From Winogradskyella flava (GTDB taxonomy: Bacteria > Bacteroidota > Bacteroidia > Flavobacteriales > Flavobacteriaceae), in the NCBI RefSeq assembly GCF_014243395.1, contig NZ_JACLCP010000001.1:806001-870000 (forward strand): 64,000 bases of DNA. The letters are read 5' to 3'. Shown here piece by piece: positions 10,109 through 19,080 of this stretch. The first letter of the stretch is position 1. Every line of letters starts with the position of its first letter. The notes under the pieces are model-generated. The model saw only the letters and a list, made by a program, of their open reading frames with translations. It searched no databases and was not told the DNA's origin. The translations under genes and the position numbers were made by a program.

Positions 10109-13100
10109 ATGAAATATATTATTGGTTTATTTTTTTCATTGATTTTATTATCATTGGTATTGTCTCGTAAGAAAATACTTGAACCCGGCAATTCTTTAAA
10201 TTCGAGCACCTTTCAAATTGATTCTTCCGCGAAAGACAGTTTAAATCTATCTCAAGGTCGTTCTGTACTAAATGACGCTATCGCGAGAATACGAAAAGGC
10301 CAGTTTAATCACGATACAAAGAAACTGTTGGATAGTGCTAAAGCTATATATGGCAAAATAGAACGACTTCCAATAAAAGACCTGAGTAATTTGTATAGCT
10401 ATTTGGATGTATTTACCTATGAGGCTAGACAGTTAGATGAAAATATTGAATTCAATAAGGAATTTATTGAAAAATATAAAACATACAATAACAAAAATTA
10501 TAGTAAGTTGTTAATGGCTACTTCTAATTTGGGTTATTCACTTTTGGATGTTGGCAAGCCCTTAGAAGCCCTTCGGGAAAGTATATTTCCGATTAAAAAA
10601 ACCATAGATTCTTTGTTAAATGAGAAAATAGCCGACAGTTTAGAAAATCAACTCCGAACTGCTCAATTAGTGAATTACAGACAGCTTATTCTGTCTGCTC
10701 AAGAGCTTGAAAATGGTAAGATTCTCAGAGAAGCACTAATTGATTTTGAAGATTATCTTAAACAAGATAATATATCTGAGGAAGCCAAGCAGTTTTTACC
10801 ATACGCTTTGAGTAATTTGGCAGATGTCTGTATTGAATTAGGAGAGTATGAAAAAGCTAAAAGTCATATCGAGCATTGGAAATCTCTTGTAGATTCTAAC
10901 AAATATATAGATCAATTGATGATCTTAGATTTAGAGTCTAAAATGCAAAAAATCAATAATGAAATCTCAACACTTGAAGTCACCTTAAAAAATGCAAATA
11001 CTATTTATAATTTAATAGATGAGGACAATCCGTATAAAAATATTTTTTATACGTCTATATTGTATAGAATTACTAAAATTCAATTAGAAAATGATGCTAT
11101 TGATAAATCATCATTAAGTTCAAGAATAAATAAATTATTAGAGTTAAGTGAATCTAATATAGATCGTGACAGGACATTTGCCCTATATGCCTACGATTTG
11201 GAAATTTTGAAGAATTTTAAGCCTCTAAGCTTAGACACATTGCCTTATTTTATAGACGAGCAATTAAAACTAGCAACACAATTTAATAAGAGTGATTTTT
11301 TAAATAAAAATGCGATTCATAAGATAAAGTTTGCTTTGTTGAAGAATGACAGTTTTCAATTGGATAATATTATTATGTCATTCTTAGATAGAAATAAAAT
11401 TGATAGTTTAAATACCATTAGTTCTCTGAACCAAGATTTTAAGAATAGATTATATGGGAGTTTGCATACTGCACAAACTTCAATAAGTATTAGTAATTTG
11501 TTGTTAGAACAAGCGTTTAAATCAAAAGATCAGCAATTGTTTAGTACGTCTTATAAGTTAGCCTTTCTAGCGGGCATGTTAGTAGATGTAAATAAAAGTC
11601 AGTTTAATTTCAATTCTTTAGAAAGAGATCTCATTAATAATATTAATACTAATCTTTTGAAATGTAGAGAAAATTTGGATTTGTCTATAGAGAATGTTGC
11701 AGCACATAATGATGGTGTAATTGAAGTTTTAGAGCAAAACACAAATTCCTTACTTACCATTAAAAATAGTATAAATAGTATTAAATATGATTACTCAATG
11801 GATGCGCAGATTGTAATGGACAGTCTTAATATAGTAGATGCCCAAATAGCGCAAGTAAGATCTAACTTATTCAATTCTTCCGATAAAGAATATCAGGAAT
11901 TACAAAAGGATCTAGATAGTCTTAAGTTGAATAAAGCCAACATTCTAATAGATATAAAAAAAGACGCTTATAGCACTAAGCTTAATGATGCTTTGGGATT
12001 TGAAATGGCAGAATTAAAATCAAAACTAGGTGCTAAGGAGGCCATCATTAGATTTTATGATTATGATGATTTATACGCATTTTTGATTTCAAAGGATCAA
12101 TCTAGATTTTTTAATCTTGGAAGTAGTGACAAAATTGCAAACGATGTTTCTAATTTTTTAAAAAATATTAGGGGTTTAAAAGATATTGATGAGAGTTATA
12201 ACTCGATGGCATCTCATTTAAAACCAATATTACAAAATTTGAAAGCATCAAGAATAACAATAGTGCCAGAGGGAATGATTTCACTATTGCCCTTTGAGTT
12301 GTTCGTAGATAAAACTTTGGAAAATAATATTACCGTAAACTATAATTCGTCCCTAAAGATTATAGGAAGTGATATCAATTCAGAAACCTTACAACTGGCA
12401 TCTTTTTCTCCTGCTTATAGTAGCGAGAGGAGTAGACAGAATGTATTTAGACAATCCATTGAGAGAAGTAGTAATGCCTATGAATTACCTTTTGCTCTTG
12501 AAGAGGCTTCTTATGTAGCGTCTTTATTTAATGGCGATTTGTTCAAAGGGAAAGAAGCAGATAAAGAGACGTTCGTTAATATGGCTTCTAATTATCAGAT
12601 ATTGCACTTGGCAATGCATGCCTATACAGACTCTGATAATGAATATGATTCTAAACTTTTATTCTCTGGAAATAATAATGAAGATCATTTAGATCTGGAA
12701 GCCATTTATAATCTTAATCTCAAAGCGAAACTCACAACTGTAAGTGCGTGTAATACTGGGTTTGGACGAATTGATCCGATAGAGGGAGTCTTAAGTTTTT
12801 CTCGTGCTTTCCAATACGCTGGTAGTGATGCCACTTTGACCAGTTTATGGCGTGTGCCAGATAAGGAAACTTCCATTATCATGAAACGCTTTTATGAGAA
12901 CCTTAAAGAGGGTCAATCTAAAAGTGAGGCTCTAAAAGGCGCTAAGAAGTATTATTTAGAAACTACAGAAGACCCAAACTTTAAGCATCCCTATTATTGG
13001 GCAGGTTTTGTATTAACTGGTGATACTTCGGCAATTACGAGTGGTTCAAATTATTGGGTATATATTATTGGTGTATTAGCAATTCTTGCCTTACTGATTT

Positions 13101-13132
13101 TTACAATTAAAAAACGCCTTAATACTAATTAA
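10109..13132 (+). CDS. Membrane-anchored TPR-CHAT protein (caspase-like protease domain)
   Basis: 1007 residues: N-terminal hydrophobic segment (3-19, signal or anchor), a long helical TPR-type region (about 50-600), a CHAT domain (about 690-980) and a C-terminal transmembrane helix (about 981-1000) followed by KKRLNTN. The candidate catalytic dyad is intact: His837 in ILHLAMHAY and Cys881 in VSACNTG; LTSLWRVPDKET and HPYYWAGFVLTG are typical CHAT ends. Topology predicts TPR and CHAT parts outside the cytoplasm. It faces an ECF sigma/anti-sigma operon and a T9SS protein, so a role in envelope signalling by proteolysis is inferred. Substrate unknown. Confidence 0.88.
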   Translation: MKYIIGLFFSLILLSLVLSRKKILEPGNSLNSSTFQIDSSAKDSLNLSQGRSVLNDAIARIRKGQFNHDTKKLLDSAKAIYGKIERLPIKDLSNLYSYLDVFTYEARQLDENIEFNKEFIEKYKTYNNKNYSKLLMATSNLGYSLLDVGKPLEALRESIFPIKKTIDSLLNEKIADSLENQLRTAQLVNYRQLILSAQELENGKILREALIDFEDYLKQDNISEEAKQFLPYALSNLADVCIELGEYEKAKSHIEHWKSLVDSNKYIDQLMILDLESKMQKINNEISTLEVTLKNANTIYNLIDEDNPYKNIFYTSILYRITKIQLENDAIDKSSLSSRINKLLELSESNIDRDRTFALYAYDLEILKNFKPLSLDTLPYFIDEQLKLATQFNKSDFLNKNAIHKIKFALLKNDSFQLDNIIMSFLDRNKIDSLNTISSLNQDFKNRLYGSLHTAQTSISISNLLLEQAFKSKDQQLFSTSYKLAFLAGMLVDVNKSQFNFNSLERDLINNINTNLLKCRENLDLSIENVAAHNDGVIEVLEQNTNSLLTIKNSINSIKYDYSMDAQIVMDSLNIVDAQIAQVRSNLFNSSDKEYQELQKDLDSLKLNKANILIDIKKDAYSTKLNDALGFEMAELKSKLGAKEAIIRFYDYDDLYAFLISKDQSRFFNLGSSDKIANDVSNFLKNIRGLKDIDESYNSMASHLKPILQNLKASRITIVPEGMISLLPFELFVDKTLENNITVNYNSSLKIIGSDINSETLQLASFSPAYSSERSRQNVFRQSIERSSNAYELPFALEEASYVASLFNGDLFKGKEADKETFVNMASNYQILHLAMHAYTDSDNEYDSKLLFSGNNNEDHLDLEAIYNLNLKAKLTTVSACNTGFGRIDPIEGVLSFSRAFQYAGSDATLTSLWRVPDKETSIIMKRFYENLKEGQSKSEALKGAKKYYLETTEDPNFKHPYYWAGFVLTGDTSAITSGSNYWVYIIGVLAILALLIFTIKKRLNTN

Positions 13133-13137
13133 GGCGT
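13108..13137 (-). terminator. Intrinsic terminator for the ELWxxDGT gene, lying inside the end of the CHAT gene
   Basis: Perfect 10-bp stem ACGCCTTAAT (13114-13123) and ATTAAGGCGT (13128-13137) with an ACTA loop. Read on the minus strand it is followed by TTTTTT. The stem covers the last codons and the stop of the convergent CHAT gene, and could also end that transcript. Confidence 0.7.
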
Positions 13138-13174
13138 GTATATTGAAGAACAAAGAATACAAAAGTATTTACTG

Positions 13175-14800
13175 TTAACTTTTAATAAATTTCACTGATT
13201 TTTTAGTGCCATCCAAAGTTTTAATGTTTAGGATATAAGTGCCAGACTCTATATTTTCAATACAAATTTTTGAATTGTACTTGTAGTATTTGGCTATCTC
13301 TCTCCCATCTAAACAATATAAGCTTATTTCTTCTATGTTTAGTACGTTATTAGTTTTAATAATGAGATAATCTTTTGCAGGATTAGGATATAAAATAATA
13401 TTATTTTCCTTTGTAGTATAAATGGTGTTGGATAATAGATTGGCATCTGCAATCCACAAATTGATTCCTGCATTAGTACCATTTCCATTTACATCGGCAT
13501 CTGCTTTAAAAATGAGTTTATCATTAATGTTAAAGAAATCATCAGGATTACCTTCACCGCTTCCAGAATCTATAGTGGTGTTTAGTAAGGTGCCTACTTC
13601 TGTTCCGTCAGAAGACCATAGCTCACCATCTTGCTCATCTTCTAAAACAGAATTACTGGTTATAAAAACACTTTCAAAAAAGAGCTTATCACCACCATTA
13701 CCTAGTGAAGGATCGGTAACTAAACTGTCTTCCGGACCAGGATTGATGTCTCTTGTTAAATAGGTACCTTGAGGTGTGCCGTCTGTTCGCCAAAGCTCAT
13801 AACCGTTTGCGTTAGTATATGCAGCAAAAAACAGTAATGTATTTGTCTTTTGAAATACATCTGCATACTCAAGTCCAGATGCCAAGATGCTACTCCCTGT
13901 AATAGTACCATTGGTTTTCCAAAGGTCTACAAAATTAAATGTTGTATCGTAGGCTGTGAAATATAGTTCATTATTGTATTCATAGAAGGGTTGGTCTGAT
14001 GTATCATCACTTCTAAGATTTAAAAATATTTGTGTACCCGCTTCAGTGCCATCACTTTCCCAAATCTCATTACCCTGTGCAAAGTAGGCCTTACCATTGA
14101 AACTAGTAAGCTTGGTAATGCCAGAACTACCTGAAGTATCGATGTCTTTAACTAATTGCGTACCAGCACTTGTACCATCTGTAACCCATAGCTCTGTGCC
14201 ATTCGTACCATCATTGGCTGTAAAAACAATTTTATTTCCTGCAATTTTTGTAAAATAATTAGGAAAACTACTCGCAGTACCTGGTCTAATATCCTTAACT
14301 AAAGTGATATTTCCAGGGGTGCCATCGCTACTATAGAGTTCAAAGCCCGTAGTAGTGTCTCCATAGAAAAATATAAAATTGGAATTTAGAGTAGCCACAG
14401 TTCTATGATCAAAGCCGATTTGTAAACTCGTAGCTGTTGGTGTTATAACAGGTATGCTATTAATACCATCGGTTTTATAAATAGTCCTAACATTAAGTTC
14501 ATTTGCTAAATAATAAAGGTCGTTATTAAATACAAAAATTGGCGATGCATCAAAAACATCATCAGAATCAATAAAATCTATTGTACCAGATTCTGTTCCA
14601 TCAGTTTTCCACATCGTGGAAAAAGTTAAAAAGTTTGATTTGCTTGCACTAAAATAATGATTGCCATTAAAGGTCAATCCAGGTCTAATTGTTTGATTGG
14701 TTTCATTGGAAGTACTAATTGTTTTAAGATGTGTAGCTTGAGAAAAGCTATTTAAAATAATTATAAAAGAACATATTAAAAAAAGGTATAGTTTTTTCAT
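13175..14800 (-). CDS. Secreted ELWxxDGT-repeat protein with T9SS sorting domain
   Basis: 541 residues: signal peptide MKKLYLFLICSFIIILNSFS, about eight ELWxxDGT-type repeats (for example LWVTDGTSAGTQLVKDI, IWESDGTEAGTQIF, LWRTDGTPQGTYL) that should form a beta-propeller-like solenoid, and a C-terminal type A T9SS sorting domain (from about 463, ILYPNPAKDYLIIKT to the end) directing export across the outer membrane. ATG at 14800 chosen over a TTG three codons upstream. It lies 65 bp downstream of the sigma/anti-sigma genes on the same strand, so it may be co-transcribed. It could be a surface sensor or target of that system; this is inference. Confidence 0.87.
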   Translation of the reverse strand: MKKLYLFLICSFIIILNSFSQATHLKTISTSNETNQTIRPGLTFNGNHYFSASKSNFLTFSTMWKTDGTESGTIDFIDSDDVFDASPIFVFNNDLYYLANELNVRTIYKTDGINSIPVITPTATSLQIGFDHRTVATLNSNFIFFYGDTTTGFELYSSDGTPGNITLVKDIRPGTASSFPNYFTKIAGNKIVFTANDGTNGTELWVTDGTSAGTQLVKDIDTSGSSGITKLTSFNGKAYFAQGNEIWESDGTEAGTQIFLNLRSDDTSDQPFYEYNNELYFTAYDTTFNFVDLWKTNGTITGSSILASGLEYADVFQKTNTLLFFAAYTNANGYELWRTDGTPQGTYLTRDINPGPEDSLVTDPSLGNGGDKLFFESVFITSNSVLEDEQDGELWSSDGTEVGTLLNTTIDSGSGEGNPDDFFNINDKLIFKADADVNGNGTNAGINLWIADANLLSNTIYTTKENNIILYPNPAKDYLIIKTNNVLNIEEISLYCLDGREIAKYYKYNSKICIENIESGTYILNIKTLDGTKKSVKFIKS

Positions 14801-14865
14801 GGTGAACAATGGTATAAAAAGTTGATTTTTCTATTAATGACAACTTTATAAAAAAGTAAACCTGT

Positions 14866-15573
14866 TTAATCTATTTTTTTTAGAATATCTTTTGCAGCTT
14901 TGTATTTATAAGTTTTTTTACTGATAATTTGTTGAAGAAGTGCTTTGCTTTGTTCTATACTATTTGCTTTTAGGTAAGCTAAAGCTAAATACCAATTGCG
15001 ATGCTCTGACACTTTATCTGAGTATTTCTGGTGAGTTTCCAATAATAAAATGGCTTTAGATGGATTTTCTAGTTGTAGCTCGCAAATAGCTTGATAAAAC
15101 AAATAGTAGGATGTAGAAGTCGCTTTATATAAATCTTCAAATTTCTCAGAGGCTAGGGTGTAGTTTTTAGTATCGTAATATCTAAACGCCTCTGTTTTGT
15201 CGTCATCGGTTGCTTTGCCGCGTTCACTCGGTACTATAATATTGGTATAAGGTTCAAAATACTCAGTAAATAATTGGTTATTGTCAAGAGGTGTATTTTG
15301 TTGCCATATACCAAAAACTCCTAAAGCAATAATTATGGAAGCAGCAATGCGGGTTAGATAAAACGTGTAGGATTTCTTTGGTTGTTCTAATTGCTGTAAC
15401 CTAGCTTTTAGCACATCTTTTTTCGCTGAAATAATGGCAGTTTTAACCTGTTGCTCTAGCTCAAACTGTGCTTTAAAAGTAGTGTCCATGCGCAATAGAT
15501 TTTCAAACTCTAGCTTTTGTTGTACGTTGAGTTGGTCTTCAAAATAAAGTGCTATTAATTCTTCGTGCTTCAT
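14866..15573 (-). CDS. Membrane anti-sigma-like protein with periplasmic TPRs
   Basis: 235 residues with a cytoplasmic N-terminal part of about 70 residues starting MKHEELIALYFEDQLNVQQ (the layout of anti-sigma N-terminal domains), one membrane helix (about 73-90, TRIAASIIIALGVFGIW) and a C-terminal part with TPR-like helices (about 125-230). No zinc-binding HxxxCxxC motif is visible, so it is not a classic ZAS protein. It starts one base after the stop of the ECF sigma gene, the standard arrangement of a sigma factor with its inhibitor. Control of that sigma factor is inferred from this arrangement and from topology. Confidence 0.8.
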   Translation of the reverse strand: MKHEELIALYFEDQLNVQQKLEFENLLRMDTTFKAQFELEQQVKTAIISAKKDVLKARLQQLEQPKKSYTFYLTRIAASIIIALGVFGIWQQNTPLDNNQLFTEYFEPYTNIIVPSERGKATDDDKTEAFRYYDTKNYTLASEKFEDLYKATSTSYYLFYQAICELQLENPSKAILLLETHQKYSDKVSEHRNWYLALAYLKANSIEQSKALLQQIISKKTYKYKAAKDILKKID

Positions 15574-15574
15574 T

Positions 15575-16114
15575 TTAAGCGTTTACGAGTTGTTTTAGTT
15601 TTCGCAGGCATCTCGATTTTTGGCTTTTTACCACATGGGTATTGTCATAATTCTCAATATCTTTTATATCCTTTAGAGTTTTACCTTTAAAGTAAAACAG
15701 TTCTAGTATTAGCTGACATTGTTTTCCTAGTTTTTTAAATTTCGTTTTTACCAACTGCTCGCGTTCGGTTAAGACTTCATTATCTAAACTTAAATCATCT
15801 ATTGTAATTTCGGCATTTATAGGTGTGTCTATAACCTTTAGTTTAGAATTCGTTCTTAAATACTCATAGATTTTAAATTTGCCAATACTAAACACATAGG
15901 TCTTAATGGAACTTGTAAACTCTTTTATTTTACCATTGAGCAAATTCTCATAAAAACTTAAAAAGGCCTCTTGATATATGTCTGTTATGTCTTCGTCTTT
16001 TAGAGAAAATGTTTTAGCAAAGGCTAAAAAATCATCTTTGTAAGCACAATAGAGGCTTTCAAAAGCTTTATCGCTGTCTTTTAATAATGTATCTAAAGAG
16101 GGCTCTTTAATCAT
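15575..16114 (-). CDS. ECF-type RNA polymerase sigma factor
   Basis: 179 residues with sigma region 2 (about 12-80, including AYKDDFLAFAKTFSLKDEDITDIYQEAFLSFYE and KTYVFSIGKFKIYEYLR, here quoted in pieces of the same domain) and region 4 with a helix-turn-helix (about 125-175; LGKQCQLILELFYFKGKTLK, then DIENYDNTHVVKSQKSRC). Directs RNA polymerase to a dedicated promoter set. First gene of a sigma/anti-sigma/T9SS-protein array. No repeated promoter motif that might be its target could be identified in the window. Confidence 0.92.
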   Translation of the reverse strand: MIKEPSLDTLLKDSDKAFESLYCAYKDDFLAFAKTFSLKDEDITDIYQEAFLSFYENLLNGKIKEFTSSIKTYVFSIGKFKIYEYLRTNSKLKVIDTPINAEITIDDLSLDNEVLTEREQLVKTKFKKLGKQCQLILELFYFKGKTLKDIKDIENYDNTHVVKSQKSRCLRKLKQLVNA

Positions 16115-16261
16115 TAATGTAGTTAGGGCTTAAAGGTAAACTCAAATTTAGAAAAAACATTTGGGAACATTATCAATTGAAAATTAATTGTAGACTAATG
16201 TTTACTTTTTTTCAATGTTGTCATGAATTGGAAACTATTAATAATTAAAATGTATTTAAAA

Positions 16262-16729
16262 ATGAAAGTATTAACAACAGTTCTATTTATGTCTTTTGCA
16301 ATTCTATCAACCTCATGTGGCAATGATGATGGCAACTCTAATGAAAGTACAAACGGAAGTTTTACTGCAAAAATCAACGGAACTAATTATGATGCCGAGT
16401 TCGTAAATGGATTTATAGTTGTTCTAGGAACTAACATATCCATAAGCGGCAGTGAGGCCAATGGTAATAATGTGGTTATTAATTTTCCTACTGATGCAGA
16501 AGCAGGAGATACATTTACTGTAGGAGGGTTGCAGTTTATTGGAAGTTATGATTCCAATAATGGTGATGGTGCAGTGGCCTCAGAAGGAACCCTTACTATC
16601 TCGGCCCATGATCCTGAGGCAAAAACCGTTTCAGGAACATTTAATTTTATTGCTGAACCGCTAGCTTCTGGAGGGACAAGCTATAATATAACAGAAGGTC
16701 GTTTCAGTTCTTCGTATGACGAACTGTGA
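16262..16729 (+). CDS. Small lipoprotein, DUF6252-like
   Basis: Starts at MKVLTTVLFMSFAILSTSCG, a clear lipoprotein signal with lipobox LSTSC; an ATG at 16250 and one at 16223 are also in frame but would lengthen the n-region. The mature part (about 135 residues) begins with a Gly/Asn/Ser-rich linker and has the beta-rich layout of DUF6252 proteins: GSFTAKINGTNYDAE, VINFPTDAEAGDTFTVGG, and TVSGTFNFIAEPL near the end. Predicted to sit in the envelope; function unknown. Divergent from the sigma factor gene. Confidence 0.8.
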   Translation: MKVLTTVLFMSFAILSTSCGNDDGNSNESTNGSFTAKINGTNYDAEFVNGFIVVLGTNISISGSEANGNNVVINFPTDAEAGDTFTVGGLQFIGSYDSNNGDGAVASEGTLTISAHDPEAKTVSGTFNFIAEPLASGGTSYNITEGRFSSSYDEL

Positions 16730-16750
16730 TATAATATTTGAGTTGCGTAC

Positions 16751-16800
16751 AATAGTGTGTTTAAATACCTTAATGTGTTTAAGTGCACTATTTTCTTTTT
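16751..16800 (+). terminator. Inverted repeat with T-rich tail after the lipoprotein gene
   Basis: AATAGTG (16751-16757) pairs with CACTATT (16786-16792), followed by TTCTTTTTT. The loop holds two copies of GTGTTTAA. It reaches into the 3' end of the convergent small membrane protein gene. Confidence 0.4.
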
Positions 16801-16988
16801 TGTAAAGTTTCGATTTTCTTAGAAATTCTAAGAATCTGCAATAAAATTATAGCGCATAATGCAGCAATAATAGTCAAAATTGCTGTGTAGCTTTCGCCTT
16901 CAAAAAGTGCATCAAAATTCAACTTGGTCGAATTAAAGACAATTAAGGCGAATGCAATGATTGACAAGACAGCAGTAAATATTTTCAT
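16788..16988 (-). CDS. Small two-helix membrane protein, hypothetical
   Basis: 66 residues with two hydrophobic segments (2-18 and 35-53) joined by a short loop, ending in a basic, helical tail (RISKKIETLQKRK). No known family recognised. It lies 16 bp downstream of marC on the same strand and may be co-transcribed with it. A real gene is likely because of the clean ATG, the membrane pattern and its tight spacing, but function cannot be inferred. Confidence 0.6.
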   Translation of the reverse strand: MKIFTAVLSIIAFALIVFNSTKLNFDALFEGESYTAILTIIAALCAIILLQILRISKKIETLQKRK

Positions 16989-17004
16989 GATAATAGTGTA
17001 AGTA

Positions 17005-17586
17005 TTATGTGAATAAAACTTTAATATTTGCAGCGAATAACTTCACTGCTATGGCTAACAAAATTACACCAAAAACTTTTCTTATAATGTTAATGCCATT
17101 TTTTCCTATAACGCGTTCAATCTTTGCGGAGGTTTTAAGAACTATATAGATAAATATGACGTTGATAATAACGGCAACGATTATATTCTCTGTTCTGAAT
17201 TCAGCTCGTAATGATAAAAGTGTAGTTAAACTTCCTGGTCCAGCAATCAGTGGAAATGCCAGCGGAAATACGGAAGCTGTAATGGCATCATCGTCATTGT
17301 CTTTATAAAGCGTAATGCCCAGAACCATCTCTAGTGCAATAAAAAACAAGACAAAGGCACCAGCAACAGCAAAGGAGTTTACATCAATACCAATCAAAGA
17401 CAACATACTTTTCCCCAAGAACAAAAATGCGATCATAATGACACCAGCAATAAGAGACGCCTTTTCACTTTGTATGTGTCCAACCTTTTTACGTAAATCG
17501 ATAATAATAGGAATATTGCCAATAATATCAATTACGGCAAAAAGCACCATAAATGCTGTAAATATTTCCTTGAAATTTAATTCCAT
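17005..17586 (-). CDS. MarC-family integral membrane protein
   Basis: 193 residues with six hydrophobic segments and family motifs: MVLFAVIDIIGNIPIII, ASLIAGVIMIAFLFLGKSML, and the conserved FPLAFPLIAGPGSLTTLL. MarC proteins are inner-membrane proteins of unknown substrate; despite the name, a role in multiple antibiotic resistance was not upheld for the E. coli member. The TTG start at 17613 would add nine residues; ATG at 17586 gives the normal N-terminus and is preferred. Confidence 0.92.
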   Translation of the reverse strand: MELNFKEIFTAFMVLFAVIDIIGNIPIIIDLRKKVGHIQSEKASLIAGVIMIAFLFLGKSMLSLIGIDVNSFAVAGAFVLFFIALEMVLGITLYKDNDDDAITASVFPLAFPLIAGPGSLTTLLSLRAEFRTENIIVAVIINVIFIYIVLKTSAKIERVIGKNGINIIRKVFGVILLAIAVKLFAANIKVLFT

Positions 17587-17663
17587 TACATTCAATTTTG
17601 AAATTTGCCGCAAAGGTGCGACTTAATTACTAATTTTCAATATTAAATTACAGTAAAGTTATC

Positions 17664-17671
17664 TATTTTTG
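17664..17671 (+). promoter_or_regulatory. -7 element that nearly touches the start codon of the DUF3109 gene
   Basis: TATTTTTG matches TAnnTTTG exactly and ends four bases before the ATG at 17676. Transcription would begin at or within a few bases of the ATG, predicting a leaderless or nearly leaderless mRNA. No clear -33 element was found. Confidence 0.45.
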
Positions 17672-17675
17672 CGGC

Positions 17676-18242
17676 ATGTTTCAATTGGGGAAAACAATCG
17701 TTTCTGAGGACATTATCAAGAAAGATTTTGTATGTAATTTGTCGGCTTGTAAAGGTGCCTGTTGTGTCGACGGTGATGCTGGCGCTCCACTAGATAAAGA
17801 TGAAGTAAAAATTCTCGAAGACATCTATCCAAAAGTCAAACCGTTTCTTAGAAAAGAAAGTATCGAGGTCATCGAGGCACAGGGTACTTCTGTAACTACA
17901 GCCTTTGGTGACTTAGAAACTCCTCTCATTAATGGCGCAGAATGTGCGTATGTTATTTTTGATGAAAAAAGCACAGCACTTTGTGCTATTGAAGAAGCCT
18001 ACAACCAAGGTGAAATAAATTGGAAGAAACCTGTGTCTTGCCATTTGTATCCGGTCCGAGTTAAAGATTATTCTGAATTTTCTGGAGTTAATTATGAGCG
18101 TTGGGAAATTTGCGATGATGCCTGTTCACTTGGTAAGGAATTGCAAGTGCCTATCTACAAATTTGTGAAAGAAGCTCTGATTAGAAAATTCGGAGAAGAT
18201 TGGTACGCAGAACTTGAGAAAGTTGCGGAAACGCTGCAGTAG
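17676..18242 (+). CDS. DUF3109 family cysteine-rich protein
   Basis: 188 residues recognised as DUF3109: MFQLGKTIVSEDII start, NLSACKGACCVDGDAGAPL, GAECAYVIFD, CAIEEAY, PVSCHLYPVRV and WEICDDACSLGK. The conserved cysteines suggest an iron-sulfur cluster or metal site, as in the related YkgJ/CxxCxxCC group; this is inferred, not shown. Widespread single-copy gene in Bacteroidota with unknown function. Divergent from marC. Its promoter lies so close to the ATG that the mRNA may be leaderless. Confidence 0.88.
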   Translation: MFQLGKTIVSEDIIKKDFVCNLSACKGACCVDGDAGAPLDKDEVKILEDIYPKVKPFLRKESIEVIEAQGTSVTTAFGDLETPLINGAECAYVIFDEKSTALCAIEEAYNQGEINWKKPVSCHLYPVRVKDYSEFSGVNYERWEICDDACSLGKELQVPIYKFVKEALIRKFGEDWYAELEKVAETLQ

Positions 18243-18266
18243 TTCCTAAAAGGTATACGTTATCTA

Positions 18267-18297
18267 TTTATACAAAATTTCAAGCCAACTATACATT
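18267..18297 (+). promoter_or_regulatory. Direct-repeat operator, probable LytTR binding site upstream of the DUF4412 gene
   Basis: TTTATACA (TATACA at 18269-18274) and CTATACATT (TATACA at 18290-18295) are repeated with a 21-bp period, two helical turns. The same arrangement occurs before lytT and in the gap beyond it. A -7-like TAATTTAC begins 30 bp later (18326), giving a leader of about 20 nt before the ATG at 18362. LytTR regulators typically bind such paired direct repeats. Confidence 0.55.
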
Positions 18298-18361
18298 AAG
18301 GTTTTATAGCTCTCGATGAAAAATGTAATTTACTGTTTTACAATAATTTAATTCAGTAATT

Positions 18362-19075
18362 ATGAAAGTAATGAAGCCAAAACATTTAGGTATGCTTGTC
18401 ATCTGTTTGTTAGTGACACAGACAACTATAGCACAATTCGGAAAAGCCAGTAAGGTAAAGTTGCCAGATACTTACGACTTTGACTACATCTATAAGCTTA
18501 AGATGACCCATAAAAAAGGTGACATAACATTTGATTATTATTTAAAAGAAGACGCTAAGTATTTTGGATTTGACAGTGAAGAAATGTCTAAAGGCAGTAA
18601 AGACACTAAAATGTTTATGGTTATGGACACTGACCTAGAAGTCACTGCAATGTTTATGGAGATGATGGGTAAAAAAGTAGTACAAAAAACAAAGATAAAA
18701 CCTTCGGATTTGGACTCTGATGAAGACATGTCTGATTATACATTTACTGAAATAGATTCCGAGACCATAAATGGCTATGAGTGCGAGGGCTATATAAGTG
18801 AAAATGATAAGCATAAAATTACTTTTTACATAACAGATGACGTAACTGTGAGTTTCAATCAAGTTTTTGGTAGCAATACTAAAAATATGCCTAAGGGTTT
18901 CAATCCTGCTTTAATGAAAAAATATGCAGAAAATGGCCTAATGATGAAAATGATTTTTGAAGATAAAAAGAAATCCAAAAACAGTATGACTATGGAATGC
19001 ACAGGGTTAGAAAAAACCGGTTTCTCAATTGACACTACAGAATATGGCTCAATGATGAGTGCTTTTGGAGGATAG
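18362..19075 (+). CDS. Secreted DUF4412-like protein, candidate target of the LytTR system
   Basis: 237 residues: signal peptide ending near TTIAQ (residue 25), then a beta-rich domain with YDFDYIYKLKMTHKKGDITF, a Met-rich centre (METMMGKK-like stretches; MFMEMMGKKVVQKTK) and INGYECEGYISEN, the pattern of DUF4412 envelope proteins. Function unknown. Upstream lies a TATACA direct repeat with 21-bp period shared with the adjacent lytT promoter region, so regulation by the LytTR protein is inferred. The gene converges with lytS, leaving 5 bp. Confidence 0.8.
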   Translation: MKVMKPKHLGMLVICLLVTQTTIAQFGKASKVKLPDTYDFDYIYKLKMTHKKGDITFDYYLKEDAKYFGFDSEEMSKGSKDTKMFMVMDTDLEVTAMFMEMMGKKVVQKTKIKPSDLDSDEDMSDYTFTEIDSETINGYECEGYISENDKHKITFYITDDVTVSFNQVFGSNTKNMPKGFNPALMKKYAENGLMMKMIFEDKKKSKNSMTMECTGLEKTGFSIDTTEYGSMMSAFGG

Positions 19076-19080
19076 GCTGT

